A stretch of 64,000 nucleotides of DNA from Ophiosphaerella korrae. Taxonomy: Eukaryota; Ascomycota; Dothideomycetes; Pleosporales; Phaeosphaeriaceae. Positions 24,201-34,700 of the stretch are shown in pieces; the first letter of the stretch is position 1; each line of letters begins with the position of its first letter. The notes beneath the pieces are model-generated. The model did no database searches and had not been told where the DNA came from. It worked only from the letters and a program-made list of their open reading frames with translations. The position numbers were made by a program, and so were the translations under genes. The stretch covers positions 1 to 64,000 of the forward strand of contig JALNQF010000181.1 in NCBI GenBank assembly GCA_028456385.1, written 5' to 3'.

Positions 24201-24805
24201 ATGAAAGAATACCTTTTGCACCCTATTTCATATTTAAAGATCTTATTACAATATTCTTATTTATATTTGTATTATCTTTATTTGTGTTCTTTATGCCCAA
24301 TATGTTAGGTGATAGTGAAAATTATGTAATGGCAAACCCTATGCAAACCCCTGCGGCTATTGTTCCTGAGTGATATCTCCTTCCGTTCTACGCTATATTA
24401 AGATCTATCCCTAACAAATTGCTAGGAGTTATTGCCATGTTCTCTGCTATCCTTATGTTGGTATCACTACCTATTACAGATGTAAGTAGATCAAGAGGTT
24501 TACAATTTAAACCTTTCAGTAGACTAGCTTTCTTTTGTTTTGTGTCTAATTTTTTAGTCTTAATGGTATTAGGGGCTAAACACGTAGAATACCCGTTTAT
24601 AGGATTAGGTCAAGTATGTACCGCTTTATACTTTTTATTTTTTATAGTAATGTTCTTTATTTCTAAAACTGAAAATACTTTAACTATCCTTGCTACTGTG
24701 GTCTATCCTTATGGTGGGATATATAATTATTTCAACAATAAGCTTTTTTCAGCTGGAAAAACCGATAGAATTCTAAAAACTTGAAAAACCGATAGAATTA
24801 TATAA
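15258..24805 (+). CDS. cob: Cytochrome b, seven exons
   Basis: Exons 15258-15413, 16727-16771, 18416-18607, 19870-19913, 21713-21765, 22997-23012 and 24058-24805; 417 residues. The haem-binding core subunit of complex III. The spliced protein runs through conserved blocks: [102 protein letters not shown], then [18 protein letters not shown] and [23 protein letters not shown]. Exon 6 is only 16 nt (it encodes most of FIWGGF). All borders obey the U-end and G-end rules of group I introns, and P1 pairing is visible for the first four introns. About 30 extra residues follow the usual C-terminus, after the last helix, to TAA at 24803. Confidence 0.93.
15414..16726 (+). mobile_element. Group I intron cob-i1
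   Basis: Exon AGCGATT pairs with intron GGTTGCT (P1). Core elements are AATCAGCAGGAAAC, GATCCTCAGAGACTAAACG and AAGATATAGTCC, all upstream of the HEG. The intron ends in G. Confidence 0.88.
15647..16693 (+). CDS. LAGLIDADG homing endonuclease in cob-i1
   Basis: About 348 residues with TGA as Trp. Two LAGLIDADG helices are visible: [13 protein letters not shown] (residue about 52) and [12 protein letters not shown] (residue about 218), each followed by the usual endonuclease half-domain, so it is a pseudo-dimeric enzyme that cuts the intronless cob site. The frame lies after the intron core, near its 3' end. No ATG precedes the first motif; the frame opens at a TTG, so the start is uncertain. 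Both catalytic acidic residues (D/E at the helix ends) are present. Confidence 0.85.
16772..18415 (+). mobile_element. Group I intron cob-i2
   Basis: P1 pairs exon GAGCAT with intron ATGTGCTC. Core AATCAGAAGGAAACC, GCTCCTCAGAGACTACACG and GATATAGTCC are present upstream of the HEG. The 3' border gives ATT-ATG-CGT, restoring EHIMRDV. Confidence 0.88.
17027..18385 (+). CDS. LAGLIDADG homing endonuclease in cob-i2
   Basis: About 452 residues with TGA as Trp. LAGLIDADG helices [12 protein letters not shown] (about residue 62) and [12 protein letters not shown] (about residue 202). After the second half-domain a C-terminal segment of roughly 100 residues follows ([27 protein letters not shown]), which resembles a NUMOD1-type DNA-binding tail. 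The frame opens at a TTG and no ATG lies before the first motif. Intact to TAA at 18383. Confidence 0.85.
18608..19510 (+). CDS. GIY-YIG homing endonuclease in cob-i3
   Basis: Continues in frame from cob exon 3; about 300 residues. GIY-YIG core: [11 protein letters not shown] then DYYIGSAS, the conserved Arg in RFYARFSNH, and the catalytic Glu region in [10 protein letters not shown]. The middle ([19 protein letters not shown]) is the usual linker, followed by NUMOD3-like motifs and a C-terminal HTH-like segment ([20 protein letters not shown]). Complete to TAG at 19508. Expression probably depends on read-through from unspliced cob mRNA and proteolytic release. Confidence 0.88.
18608..19869 (+). 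mobile_element. Group I intron cob-i3
   Basis: Splits FLG-Y. P1: exon GGGT pairs with intron GCCC. The GIY-YIG frame is read directly from exon 3. Behind it lies a short core with typical stem sequences up to the terminal G at 19869. Confidence 0.82.
19914..21712 (+). mobile_element. Group I intron cob-i4
   Basis: P1 pairs exon CAACAGT with intron GCTGTTG. Core AATCAGCAGGAAAC, GATCCTCAGAGACTATACG and GATATAGTCCGATC lie upstream of the HEG. Splits the Val codon of ATV-ITN. Confidence 0.87.
20234..21658 (+). CDS. LAGLIDADG homing endonuclease in cob-i4
   Basis: Open for about 474 codons. Motifs: [12 protein letters not shown] (first LAGLIDADG, about residue 74) and [12 protein letters not shown] (second, about 217). 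A C-terminal extension after residue 360 ([18 protein letters not shown]) looks like a NUMOD1-type DNA-binding tail. There is no ATG upstream of the first motif in this frame; the nearest ATG (20211) is out of frame behind a poly-A run. The N-terminus may therefore be lost, or a non-ATG start used. Confidence 0.78.
21766..22661 (+). CDS. LAGLIDADG homing endonuclease in cob-i5
   Basis: In frame with cob exon 5 and about 298 residues long. LAGLIDADG helices [12 protein letters not shown] and [12 protein letters not shown]; the second has Met-Ala before the Glu. Ends at TAA 22659 before the intron core. TGA codons are read as Trp, including one directly before the second motif. Confidence 0.83.
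21766..22996 (+). mobile_element. Group I intron cob-i5
   Basis: Lies between GAG-T and the 16-nt exon 6. Its core differs from cob-i1 to i4: GTTCAACGACTAATGAGTGA and GAAGACCTAGTCTAAAC, the type also seen in cox3-i3, cox3-i4 and nad1-i3. Confidence 0.82.
23013..23973 (+). CDS. LAGLIDADG maturase/endonuclease in cob-i6
   Basis: In frame with cob exons 6 and upstream, about 320 residues. The N-terminal part is a hydrophobic helix ([16 protein letters not shown]) as in the classic cob intron ORFs whose products can be maturases. LAGLIDADG helices [12 protein letters not shown] and [12 protein letters not shown]. Ends at TAA 23971. Confidence 0.87.
23013..24057 (+). mobile_element. Group I intron cob-i6
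   Basis: Follows the 16-nt exon. The HEG overlaps the core: the conserved segments RRQSAGV and ASQRLHAE encode the Q-like (AGACAATCAGCCGGGG) and R-like (CTCTCAGAGACTACATGC) RNA elements. S element AAGATATAGTCCGATC at 23984. Confidence 0.84.
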
Positions 24806-24876
24806 ACTTGAAAAATTGGTAATAAAAAACAGTAAACATTTTAAGCGTTAACTATACATAGTGGTGAGATTACTGT

Positions 24877-25040
24877 TAACTTGTTATGAAAAAGGTAAAA
24901 TTTGTTATGTATTTGAGCATATTTATTTATAATAGTATAACAAATCCCAGTTTATGGTTTTTTAATAAACTGGTGAATTGCAATTACATAATGTAAAGAG
25001 CAATTGGGGAGAAGATAAACAGAGGTTTAATAAAGCCCAG
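24877..25040 (+). repeat. Structured 3' repeat, copy E1
   Basis: About 165 nt, starting 72 nt after the cob stop. Stems visible: TTGTTAT/ATAACAA, CCAGTTTAT/ATAAACTGG, ATTGC/GCAAT enclosing TTACAT/ATGTAA, and ATAAAC/GTTTAAT inside GGGG/CCC. Three further copies follow other genes at 37272, 40008 and 45745. Function unknown; possibly an RNA-processing signal or a non-coding mobile unit. Confidence 0.8.
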
Positions 25041-25051
25041 TAATAAATAAA

Positions 25052-25089
25052 CTCAATGAGAGAGCATCCGCTTTACACGCGCAGGGTTA
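25052..25089 (+). pseudogene. trnV fragment
   Basis: CTCAATG, AGAGCATCCG and TTTACACGC with small indels match the D-to-anticodon part of trnV. The acceptor is gone. Confidence 0.7.
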
Positions 25090-25092
25090 ATG

Positions 25093-25939
25093 TTAAAATT
25101 GCTAACCTAATACCTTTTATGGAAAGTAACTGTATATATATCGGTAAGATAACTTTATTCATTGGTATATAAAATATATTAAATTTATAATTACATAGTG
25201 TATTAGATATTTCTAACACATCAATAAATCTTCTTATCTTAAATATATAATACATGGTTAATATATAATGAATAGTAAATAAGATTCTCGTGGTTTTATA
25301 TTTTGTTAAATAACTCTATACCTAACCTTTTTCTGATTTTTATTATATAATGTTATACACTAATGTCTATTTATATAAAAAGTTGTACATATGTTATGAA
25401 TGTTGAGTTTTTTTTATTTATATTATAGTATCTATAGTGCTAAAAACTCTAGTAAGGATATTTAATTTATTATGCTTATATAAATGTAGAGTATATTAGG
25501 TTTAAACAAAATGATGCTAGCCAACTTTGTGTAATTATTAAATTTGTGATACAAATGTAATTCATCTTAATTTTATTCTAACGAATATTAATAGGAAAAT
25601 AGTTGGGAAGTCCGGTGATTTAATATAGCTTTTTAAAAGCGAAGCATAAGCTTGGGTAATTCACAGAAATTATAAATAATAAAAACTTTCAGTATTTTAT
25701 TATAACTATGAAATGGAAAGCCTTAATGAATCTTTATTTTAGTTAAATATTACACACATGACCCGGCTTACTTGTATCCAAGTAAAATATTTATATATAG
25801 TTTCCATTAAATGTGTTAGAAATATTTAATATATTAATGTTAATAAGTCCCTTTAGCTCAAAAAAAAATACAAAAAAAAGTACTTTAGCCATAATACAAT
25901 CGTTACGTTTTATACTTGTAGTAAAAAAATTATTGACAT
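25093..25939. other. Spacer upstream of atp6
   Basis: AT-rich; a minus-strand frame at 25073-25255 has no recognisable content. Apart from the possible RNase P RNA at 25595-25720 I see nothing functional. Confidence 0.5.
25595..25720 (+). ncRNA. rnpB: Possible mitochondrial RNase P RNA
   Basis: TGGGAAGTCCGGTGATTT at 25607 resembles conserved region I and CACAGAAATTAT at 25661 resembles region V of RNase P RNA. GTGATTT and AAATTAT can pair as helix P4. ATAGTT upstream and AACTAT (about 25706) could close P1. The whole is very short, like the reduced RNAs of some yeast mitochondria. No protein frame competes. This is a motif-level call only. Confidence 0.35.
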
Positions 25940-28087
25940 ATGTTTTTTTATAACACAATAATAAGCCCTCTTGACCAATTTGAAATAAGAAACTTATTTA
26001 GCATAGATACACCTTTATTAGCAAATATAAACCTCTCTATTACTAATATAGGGCTATATCTTACTATAGCTGCTTTTATAGCTTTCTATTTTAGTATCTT
26101 AGCTACTAACCACTCAAAAATCACCCCAAACAAATGATCTTTAAGTCAAGAAACATTATATGCAACAATACACAGTATTGTAGTAAACCAAATTAACAAT
26201 AAAAATGGTCAAGTGTACTTCCCATTTATGTATGTATTGTTTATTTTTATTTTAATAAATAATTTAATAGGAATGGTTAAAAGGAGCCTACATAGATATA
26301 TTATCCAAACATTTAGCTTAACTAATTTAAAAAACAAAATAATCAGACTATATTCTTCAAATACTTCTAATTACCCTAGATATAACCTTAATAACACTTA
26401 TTATCTTAATCCTTATTATATTACAGGTCTTGTAGATGCAGAGGGTTGTTTTACAACATCTATCTATAAAGATTGTAGAATGAAAACAGGATGACAAGTT
26501 AAACCTATATTTCAACTTAATTTACATAAAAAAGATCTAAAAATCTTAGAAGCTGTACAAAAAACATGGGGTGTAGGTAAAATATATAAACATGGTCAAG
26601 ATTCATTTATGTATCGTGTTAGCTCTTTAAAGAATTTAAGAGTAATAACAAATCATTTCGATAATTATCCTTTAATAACTCAAAAATTAGCAGATTACCT
26701 GTTATTTAAACAATCTATTGATTTAATACAGAAAAAGTTACATCTAACTGAACTAGGTTTACTAAAATTAGTTGGTATAAAATCTGTATTAAACTGGGGT
26801 TTATCTGAAAAATTTAAAGAAACATTTCCTAATATGATACAAGTAGTAAGACCAAAGGTTGATATTTCAGAAATAAAAGATGTTTATTGACTTATAGGGT
26901 TTGTTGAAGGGGAAGGATCTTTTATGGTTATTATTCAAGAATCTAAAAGCCAAAAAACAACAGACAATATAGGTTTAAGATTTGTAATAACTCAACATTC
27001 TAAGGATTCAGTATTATTTGATAATATTTCAAATTATTTAGGTTGTGGGAAATGTTATTTTAGCCGTAATGAAGTAAATTTAAATGTTTCAACTTTTTCT
27101 GACATAAATAATAAAATTATACCTTTATTTAGTAAATATCCCTTACTAGGTACTAAAAAGGAAGATTACCTAGATTTTTGTAAAGTAGCCGAGTTAATAA
27201 AATCTAAAGATCATTTAACAAAGCAGGGTATAGAAAATATAAAAAGAATTAAAAGTAATATGAATAGTAAAAGAATACATTCTTAACTAAACATCTTAGA
27301 TATAAAATAGTCTAACCCAAATATTTTGTTTTTAATTACGCTTTATTATATTTGATAATATTATACGTAAAATTTTACTATATGCTGAAAACTTCTAATG
27401 CTTTAGATACGATCATTAATAATAAATTGGACAATATTTGTATTATTCATTATATTTAAAAGACGTAATAACTCTAAAGATAAAACAATGAAAAATCAGC
27501 AGGAAACCAACAGATACTACTAATACTTTAGACAAAGTATAGTGTATACTAAAGGGATCCTCAGAGACTACACGTAAAAGGCTGCTCATATTACTAAATA
27601 GAGCAATCAAGATATAGTCCGACTTGATATGTCTATATGTCTATCAAGAAGTCCTTATAGTTTTGCATCAACATCTCATTTTATCTTAACATTTTCACTT
27701 AGTTTTACTGTTGTATTAGGTGCAACAGTATTAGGATTTAAAGAACATGGATTAAAATTCTTTTCTTTATTTGTTCCAGCTGGTTGTCCTTTAGGGTTAT
27801 TACCTTTACTAGTCTTAATCGAATTCATTTCATATCTTGCAAGAAATGTATCTTTAGGGCTTAGATTAGCAGCCAACATATTATCAGGTCATATGCTATT
27901 AAACATATTAAGTGGGTTTACATACAATATAATGAGCTCTGGTATTATTTTCTTTGTACTAGGATTGTTACCATTAGCATTTATAATTGCATTCTCTGGA
28001 TTAGAATTAGGTATTGCCTTTATACAATCACAGGTTTTTGTAGTTCTATCTTGTTCATATATAAAAGATGCATTAGAATTACACTAG
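25940..28087 (+). CDS. atp6: ATP synthase subunit a, two exons
   Basis: Exons 25940-26277 and 27652-28087; 257 residues. The membrane Fo subunit that forms the proton half-channels with the c-ring. N-terminus MFFYNTIISPLDQFEIRN matches the fungal consensus. The intron splits a Val codon in NLIGMV-PYSFASTSH. The second exon holds SLGLRLAANILSGHMLL with the essential Arg, and GLELGIAFIQSQVFVVL. Stop TAG. Length and motifs indicate an intact gene. Confidence 0.95.
26278..27286 (+). CDS. LAGLIDADG homing endonuclease in atp6-i1
   Basis: Runs in frame from atp6 exon 1 (read-through from GMV); about 335 residues. LAGLIDADG helices YYITGLVDAEGCF and WLIGFVEGEGSF. Typical half-domain signatures [18 protein letters not shown] and YPLLGTKKEDYLDF. 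Ends at TAA 27284, before the intron core. Confidence 0.88.
26278..27651 (+). mobile_element. Group I intron atp6-i1
   Basis: Located between ATG-GT and T-CCT. Core AATCAGCAGGAAACC, GATCCTCAGAGACTACACG and AAGATATAGTCCGAC near 27495-27622, downstream of the HEG. Confidence 0.88.
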
Positions 28088-28160
28088 CAATTTATTAAAA
28101 AAGTTTTAATGGTTTATTCTTTCTTTTTTTTTCTTTTTTTAACTATCAGTTAAAAAAAAT

Positions 28161-28239
28161 GGGTATGCTGAAATTGGTAGACAGGCCCCGCTTAGGACGG
28201 GGTGAAATTCATTCATATAAGTTCGAGTCTTATTACCCA
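28161..28239 (+). tRNA. trnL: tRNA-Leu (UAG), second copy
   Basis: Plus-strand copy of 717-795, differing by one base that makes the anticodon-side stem CCCCG/CGGGG fully paired. All arms are intact, so it may be functional. Located 73 nt after atp6. Confidence 0.85.
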
Positions 28240-28330
28240 TAATATATGAATATAATTATTATATTCATATATTGTACTATTTAATTCCTATTTTTAGATG
28301 CACTTCTAAAAATTTACATAATGATTAATA

Positions 28331-28398
28331 TGTGGTAGACTAATGGTAAGTCATAAATTTCATGCATTAATAGTGAGAATTCAAATTTCTCTCCTGGC
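28331..28398 (+). pseudogene. Chimeric trnQ/trnM
   Basis: The 5' half (28331-28360) equals the D arm and half the anticodon arm of trnQ. The 3' half (28361-28398) equals the anticodon CAT, variable region, T arm and acceptor 3' strand of trnM. The acceptor halves do not pair, so it is unlikely to function. Confidence 0.8.
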
Positions 28399-28794
28399 TT
28401 TCTTTTTTAGTGAATTGCAGGATACTACAAAGTTTTTTACATTACACTTTTTTTAAGTATTCAACAGGAATTTGTGTAAATTATTTAGAGTCTATAATAA
28501 TTCATAGTAGTGTATTATTATTTAGTCTATAAATAATAGCTCATAGTAATGTATTGGGTATATAGTCATTATGTATCTATAGTAATTTATAATTCATAGT
28601 AATGTAACATGAGTTTATAGTAATTTATTGAAGTACACTATCTATTAATAGTCGTGTAATAATAGTAATATATTACCCATTAACAATAAACCCTTGAAAA
28701 ATGAAAATTTTAAATAAAGGGGTTTAGATACACCATATAGTTTGAGTGTGTTTCCAAAAAAAAACGACGTATTGTGAACTTATTATAAAATATT

Positions 28795-31700
28795 ATGTTA
28801 AATTTAAATAGAAGTAATTTTCAGGCACACCCTTTTCATTTAGTATCTCCTTCTCCATGACCATTATATTCATCCATTAGCTTATTAAGTCTTACAACAT
28901 CGGCAGTTTTATCTTTCCATGGGTTTGCTTATGCAGAGTACAATTTAATGCTAAGTTTAACTGCATTAATATTAGCTATGTCATTCTGATGAAGAGATGT
29001 AATAGCAGAGGGTATAATGAACCTAAAAAATAAAATACTGTTTAATTATAATTTGAATATTGCTAGAACTATCTCTGTTGAAAATTTAGAAAAATACCTT
29101 AATGATTATAAAGTTAATAATCATATTAAGGTGTTTAAAAATAATAATAATTTAGGTTATTATTTAGCAGGTTTATTAGAACACAAAAAGCCAGATTTGT
29201 TAAAAAAAAATTTTTTTTCTAACTCTATAAATCCTTTATCTGTTACAGTTCTTCTTACAAGTAAAAGAAGTAAATCTAGCCAAATAAAAAAGTAAGAGAG
29301 TTTGTGCCCTTGCAAGATATTTCACTTACAAGGGATATGTGTATAAATAACCTTCCCTTTACTGCTGTTTTTTGTTATAGAGAACCTCCAAGAGAAATTT
29401 GCATTAAGAACGCAATACCTTCGTACTTTTATAGCATTTTTATTAGTTTACTTCTATCAGGGGGTTGAGCCAATATTCATCGTAAAACAAAATCAAAGGC
29501 ACGTATTAAAATTTGTCAACCTTATGTTAATAGGGAATATGTTTATTATATATTTAGAGAAATTCATATGTATTGTGAAAAAGACCCATATCGTTTTAAT
29601 GATAATCTGAAAGGTAGACCAGTGGATGTTATATTAATATCTACAAAATGGTTGTTCTGTCTTATTGATATTTATTATATGTTTTATATCAAAAATGTAA
29701 AAAGAGTGCCTTGCAATATATATGATCTATTGACACCTTTTGTTCTAGCTCATTGGGTAATGGGTGCGGGTATAAGCTTACAAGGGAGAGGAATAAAACT
29801 TTGTACTAAATTTAACAACATATTCGATACCGTTAAATTAATAAATGTATTAATAATCAAATATAGATTACGTTGTAATTTACTACTAGAAAAAGATAAA
29901 CATAGTATATATATTTACCGTTCTTCATTAAATACTTTATTAATGATTATAAAACCTTATATGTTATATTCTATAATAAAAAAAACAATCTAATAGACAT
30001 ATTTATATTTTCTGGGGCATATTTCTCTTCCGTCTTTAGGTGTTACAACGTTAAATCGAGTGTTAAACCCTAGAATAGTATTTACTTCACATATGAATAA
30101 TTTAGGTATGTACACATTTATTCCATCAGAATTAGGTAATATAGGACGTTTCCAAACTTCAGGCGAAAACGCTATTCGTTATATTATAGGTGATATAAAA
30201 GGTATTATGCTTCTTGTGAATTTAATGCACGGTAAACTTAGAACACCTAAAAACATAAGGTTTAATGATTTAATTAAATTTATGAATACTAAATATTTTT
30301 TGGACACACCTGAAAGTTTATTAGATTATTCTAATCTTTTAAGTAATAGTTGATTTACGGGTTTTACTGAATATGATGGACATTTTGGGATTAAATATAT
30401 AGAAAGAAAAACTAAATCAGACACCCGTAAAAGATCTGTTAGTGAAGGTGTTACTCTTAAATTTATATTAAATCAGCGTTTGTTTGATAAACCGACATCT
30501 TGTTCTATGAAACCTTTTATGGAAAGTTTAGCATGATTTTTATCTTGTAATCTTACAAGTTATACTAATAATACAAACTCAGAAATATTATCTGTAAGTG
30601 TATCATCTTTAAACAGTGTAAAATTTCTGGTTAATTATTTTAATGAATATCCGTTAATAGGGGATAAATTAAATGATTTTAAGAAATGAGATATTGTTTA
30701 TAATATGATTATTAAAAAAGAACATCTTACCCATAATGGAAGATTAAAAATTAGATCTTTAATAGGAAAATTATAATTAAACAATATTTAGTATTTTATG
30801 TGCTCTCTTTAAATTTTACTATATGTTGGAAGTTTCTATCCAAAAGAAGAATAGAATAATCAACAGCAAACCAAAGGACGGATAAATATCCTAGTAGGAT
30901 GCTTAGAGACTACACGTATAAGATTCATACGTTAAATATAATATATTTAACCCATTTATCATGATATAGTCCAACCAATATAGTAATATATTGAATAATT
31001 TTTACATTATGTCATCATACGAAAAATAGCCAAATGGTCTTTTATAAAACTAGTGATGCAAAATGAAATTTTAACGACATATATAGGTCATCACACTCTC
31101 GCAGTCCAAAGAGGATTGAATATAGGTGTTGCTTTATTTATAGTATCTGAAGCTTTATTTTTCTTAGCTATATTTTGAACATTTTTCCATAAAGTCAGCA
31201 TATTTGTGGATAGAAACCAAATTCCGGGGAAACCCTAAAGCTCTAATAACTAAGCTTTATAAGGAAACCTATAAGTGGCCCCGTTAATGGCTGGGGGTAT
31301 AGTAATATCATTAGAGATTCTTGGTACAAAGCAAGGAATGGGCAATCGCGGATCTAAATCAGATAGTCTCATATCTGTAAAAGAGCAACGAGTAGACGGT
31401 TTCTCAGTATGTAAAAAATACTGTAAGGTGTACTCTAGTTACCAGGGAAACTTGGTTTTTATACATTATATAAAATATGTTAATACTATTATTGAATCTA
31501 TACAAAAACTGTATACTAAAGTTTTTTGTTCTAATCGCCAAATATCTTTATTTTCTAGTGAAGCAACGTCTTCTAAATTTAGTTATGGTTCTACGAATGT
31601 CTTGAACCCTTATTATTTTACTGGTTTTACTGAGGGGGAAGGATGTTTTTTTTGTAGGTGTTAGTTCCAACCCTAGATATAAGACAGTATATAGGGTAAA

Positions 31701-34700
31701 AGCTGGTTTTCAAATCTGTTTACATTTAAGGGATATTGCCTTAGAACAAATTCAATAGTTCTTTGGGGTAGGTAAAATAACTATATTAGGGGCGGAATCT
31801 ATTCAATTTAGAGTATATGATCCTAAAGACTTAAAAGTTATTATGTATCATTTTGATAAATACCCTTTATTAACTAATAAACAATATTATTTTCTACTTT
31901 TTAAACAAGTAGTAAGTTATTTGGAACAAGGAAGACATTTAACTATAGAAGGTTTAAATAAAATTATGTCAATTAAAGCTGTGATGAATCATCAAGAAAC
32001 ATCAGATAGTTTAAATCTAGCTTTCCCTAATACAGAGCTTATTGTAAAACCAGATATTAAATATAGAAAAATAAAAAGTCTACACTGGTTAGCTGGTTTC
32101 ACTGATGCTGAAGGATGATTCTTTGTAGCATAAAAAAAATCACCAGGATATGAATTAGGGGAAACTGTATGATTGAGATTTATTTTGACTCAACATGTTA
32201 GAGATGAAGAGCTCCTAAAAAGTTTCATTTCTACTTTAAATTGTGGTAGATATATACCGTCACCAGGCTATGGTGAATTTATTGTTGAAAAATTTAGAGA
32301 TGTTTTTGATAAAGTGATTCCTATTTTTGAAGAATTTAAATTACATGGTATAAAATCTAAGAATTATGAAGATTTCAAAAAAGTGGCTCTGCTTATGAAA
32401 AACAAATATCACTTAACTGGAGAGGGGCTAGATGAAATTAAACAAATTAAAGGTGGTATGAATAAAAATAGAGGATACTAAGATTAGTATATAAATATAA
32501 TTGTGTATAAAATTAAAAGATTAAAAATCCATAATATGCTTTTTTTAAAGCGAAGCTACAAACAGTTTTTTTTAAACGAGTGCTCTCTCTCCTGCAGTAG
32601 AATTAGGTGCCATGTGACCACCTATGGGAATTGAAGCCATAGACCCATTTGAACTACCATTAATAAACACAGTTATTTTGCTTTCTTCAGGATTTACTGT
32701 TACATATGGACACCATTTCTTAATTAACGGTAATAGAAGTAAAACTTTATACGGTTTATTATACACGGTTATATTAGCAATAATTTTTACAGGACTACAA
32801 GGTGTTGAATATTCAGTATCATCATTCACTATATCTGATGGTGCTTTTGGATCATGTTTTTACTTTGGAACTGGGTTAATTCTAGCCCCTACTAAAAATA
32901 GTATATATATAAAAAAAGGTATATCTTATTCATATAAATCTAACAATGTGAATCCTAATTGAATAACAGGGTTTTGTGATGCAGAGTCTAGCTTTTCCAT
33001 AAGAGTTGGAAAAGACGAAAGTAGATTTAAATCTTTACGTATCGCACCCATCTTTTCCATAGAACTTCATGAAAAAGATTATAGTTTATTGAAAGAAATT
33101 TTTCATTTTTTTCAAGTAGGTACTATCATTAAAAGAGTAAAAAATGGGAATCCTGCAGCAATATATTCAGTACAATCTATTAGTGCATTAAAAGACGTAA
33201 TTTTACCTCATTTTAATCAATATAATTTATTGACACAAAAAAAAGAAGATTTTCGTTTGTTCTCTTTAGTAGTAGATATGCTTTACGATAATCAGCATAA
33301 AAATGAAAAAGGTTTAAACAAGATATTATCATACAAAGCTTCTATGGGTAAAGGATTGTCAAATACTTTACTAAGTATATTTCCTGGTATAGAACCCACA
33401 GTAAGAAACCTAGTTTTACCTACAAAAGATTTTAATCCTTTTTGAGTAGCTGGGTTTGTTGATGGTGAAGGTTGTTTCTATGTAAAAACTTCAAAAATAA
33501 AGCAAGGCCCAGGTATTGCATATAAAGTAAATGTTTATTTTTCTATCTCACAACACAAACGTGATATCGCTTTACTCGAAAACCTAGTAACTTATTTTAA
33601 TTGTGGTTTGGTGGAAACAGTGAAAACTAGACCAACTCAATCTTCTTATGTTGTATACAAATTTGAGGATATACTTACTAAAATAATACCTTTTTTTGAG
33701 ACATACCCTTTAAAAGGTAATAAATTGTTAGATTTTTATGATTTCAAAAAAATAGCAAACATCACTGAAAAAAACACTAAATGAGATGAAAACAGTGACC
33801 TATTAAAAGAAATAATAAAAATAAAAAAAAACATGAATAGAAACAGATAAATTATACTTAATTATACTAATATATATACAATATTTTGTAGAAAACGGGG
33901 TAAATTGCATGAAACTCCATTATTATTATATGTAAAATAATATGGACAACGCGCGGCGAAGTATGTATTAAATAAATGTTCGAAATAATGTAAAATTATC
34001 TAGAGGGATACATGAAGCCTCAACGACTAGTAGATGAGTACTTTATTTACAATAATTCTACCACGAACACCCTGCGTTTATAATAACATAACTATATAGT
34101 TTATTATAAATGAAGACATAGTCTGAACCATTTCGATAAGGAATGGATATAAGAGATAAATAGCTCTTATGATAACAAATTTGTCCACGGATTCATTACA
34201 GCAGTCCCTACCAATTCTTTTATGTCATTAGATAATCAATTTAGTGTAAAAAACAATTCAGTTCTTACTTTAGAATCCAATAAAAAATTCATTCATTTAG
34301 ATAAGAATTTTATTGATTGATTAGTAGGATTTACGGACGCTGAAGGAAATTTTAATATTAGTTTAAAAGGTTTACAAGGTAATAATTATAATAGTTTAAA
34401 TTTAACTTACCAAATTACTCTGCATATAAATGATTTATCTGTTTTAGAATATATTAGAAACAGATTAAATTGTGGAAGTATTTCTAAATCAGGAGATAAA
34501 TGTAATTATTTTGTAAATGATCAAAAATCACTAGTAAATGTTATAGTACCTATATTTAATAATGTAGAGTTAAAGAGTTCTAAATTCTTTCAATTTTTGA
34601 ATTTTAAAAAAGCAGTTCATTTATTAATAGATAAAAAACATTTAACTTTTAAAGGTAAAATAGATATCTTACAATACTATCATGATATGAAACTTATAAA

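Larger units (their letters stand above)
28161..28636. repeat. Inverted repeat arm B (partner 1-795)
   Basis: Reverse complement of the window start, with an internal deletion. The deletion junction lies in AAATTT, shared by trnQ and trn M, which is consistent with microhomology-mediated joining. Confidence 0.9.
29014..31076 (+). mobile_element. Group I intron cox3-i1
   Basis: Between GAG-GGT and ACA-TAT. Core AATCAACAGCAAACC, GATGCTTAGAGACTACACG and GATATAGTCCAACC near 30850-30975, after the ORFs. Confidence 0.87.

Noticed and set aside
24877..25040. Repeat E1 as a group I intron remnant
   Set aside because: Lacks the conserved Q, R and S sequences seen in all 20 introns here; hairpin order differs.
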